From positions 1-5,772 of the forward strand of contig JANLUX010000395.1 of NCBI GenBank assembly GCA_031363705.1: a stretch of DNA of 5,772 bases. The letters run 5' to 3'. Position numbers and translations under genes: made by a program. Origin of the DNA: JANLUX01 sp031363705. GTDB taxonomy: Bacteria; Bacteroidota; Bacteroidia; AKYH767-A; OLB10. Below, one piece after another: positions 5,081 to 5,772 of this stretch. The notes beneath the pieces are model-generated. The model ran no database searches. It was not told where the DNA came from and was given only the letters and a program-made list of their open reading frames with translations. The first letter of the stretch is position 1; each line of letters begins with the position of its first letter.

Positions 5081-5772
5081 ATGACTAAACTACTGATAAT
5101 AGAAGACGACATGGATATGAGTCTTCTATTAAAAAAATTCCTGAATAAAAACGGTTACGAAGTGGAGTTAACTCCAAATGGAACCAAGGGTATTGCTGCC
5201 TTTACGGCAAATCCTGCTGACCTGGTATTATGCGATTACCGGTTAGGTGATATGGATGGCATAGAGGTGCTTAAAAAGATTAAAGAAGTAGAGCCCACCG
5301 TTCCTTTTATCATAATGACCGGTTACAGCGACATACGCACTGCCGTTAACGTGATGAAACTGGGAGCCTTTGATTATCTCGCCAAGCCATTGCTACCAGA
5401 TGAAACTTTACAACTCATTAAACGAGCGATAGAAAATAAAGCAGATGTTATTCGCATGGTAGATGACAAGCCACAGGATGATAATACTACTGAGCAGGTA
5501 GAACAGGCTAGACCTAAAGTAAGCTCAGGCAAGAATGAATATATTTATGGAAAGAGTGCTGTTTCGCGCGAACTCATCCGCCAGATTGATCTGGTAGCTC
5601 CCACTAATTATAGTGTAATTATTTATGGTGAAAGCGGTGCGGGTAAAGAAGCCATTGCACAAACCATTCATAAAAAAAGCAAACGTGCCAAGCAGCCATT
5701 CATTCCAATGGATTGCGGTGCAATTTCAAAAGAGCTTGCAGGCAGCGAGTTGTTTGGTCATGAAAAAGGATC
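5081..5772 (+). CDS. NtrC-family sigma-54-dependent response regulator, 3' end outside window
   Basis: This is the first 230 residues of a two-component response regulator that should activate sigma-54 promoters. The receiver domain covers about residues 1-120: acidic pair E8-D9-D10 (LLIIEDD), phosphoacceptor D52 (LVLCDYRLGDMDG), T80 (FIIMTGYSD) and K102 (YLAKP). An acidic, low-complexity linker follows (about 127-150, DDKPQDDNTTEQVEQ). The AAA+ domain begins near 155 (YIYGKSAVSRELIRQID) and shows Walker A GESGAGKE (183-190, K189) and the run FIPMDCGAISKELAGSELFG up to HEKG at 227-230. The last two bases (TC) must begin a Ser codon, so the sigma-54-contacting loop starts GS instead of GA; the remainder, Walker B and the DNA-binding helix-turn-helix are beyond the edge. 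The ATG at 5081 gives a receiver of normal length and follows a -7 element at the right distance. The cognate kinase is not in the window. Target genes are unknown. Confidence 0.93.
   Translation, partial: MTKLLIIEDDMDMSLLLKKFLNKNGYEVELTPNGTKGIAAFTANPADLVLCDYRLGDMDGIEVLKKIKEVEPTVPFIIMTGYSDIRTAVNVMKLGAFDYLAKPLLPDETLQLIKRAIENKADVIRMVDDKPQDDNTTEQVEQARPKVSSGKNEYIYGKSAVSRELIRQIDLVAPTNYSVIIYGESGAGKEAIAQTIHKKSKRAKQPFIPMDCGAISKELAGSELFGHEKG

Overview
The window looks like chromosomal DNA of a member of the Bacteroidota, probably close to the Chitinophagales/Sphingobacteriales. Reasons: an exact Bacteroidota-type -7 element (TAnnTTTG) upstream of the right-hand gene; A-rich leaders instead of Shine-Dalgarno sites; and two secreted proteins of types common in that phylum (an 'APQGIPYQAVLRDTSGNLI...SVPYALYA' surface protein and a 'SAGGYF...SLSWTMGE...LTQGFQQP' protein). 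The taxonomic call rests on recognised protein style and signals, not on a marker gene.

Layout. (1) 1-428, minus strand: the ATPase end of a sensor histidine kinase. The kinase-like reading continues upstream of the first ATG but hits a stop, so this is a 5'-truncated remnant. (2) 624-3362, plus strand: a 912-residue secreted fibre-like protein. It has a Bacteroidota surface module at the N-terminus, then phage-tail-fibre-like modules, six 'GIGT.TP' stalk repeats, one duplicated ~100-residue module and a C-terminal heptad coiled coil. (3) 3558-4067, plus strand: a 169-residue secreted protein that stops at an amber codon inside a conserved domain. Matching sequence continues in the same frame for 16 more codons before a second stop, so the gene is broken. 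(4) 4122-5038: no convincing gene. It holds a 10-bp inverted repeat, a ~400-bp tract with 21-bp periodicity (19 units, partly organised as 63-bp higher-order repeats) that looks like a decayed heptad-coding sequence on the minus strand, and two hairpins followed by T-runs on the minus strand. (5) 5039-5772, plus strand: promoter, C8 tract and the first 230 codons of an NtrC-family sigma-54 response regulator, cut by the window end just inside the GAFTGA loop.

How it fits together. The two secreted proteins start with nearly the same DNA (ATCATGAAAAAAA..CATCACACT..TCTT) and both have signal peptides built from short direct repeats, which suggests a shared or shuffled signal-peptide cassette. 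The region contains several decayed elements (kinase remnant, amber-broken gene, periodic tract with stops), so it reads as an accessory, eroding stretch next to an intact regulator. The kinase remnant is of the NarX/LytS-like type and is not an obvious partner for the NtrC-type regulator. I see no CRISPR array, tRNA, rRNA, transposase or complete novel multi-gene system. The most unusual signal is the 21-bp periodic tract.
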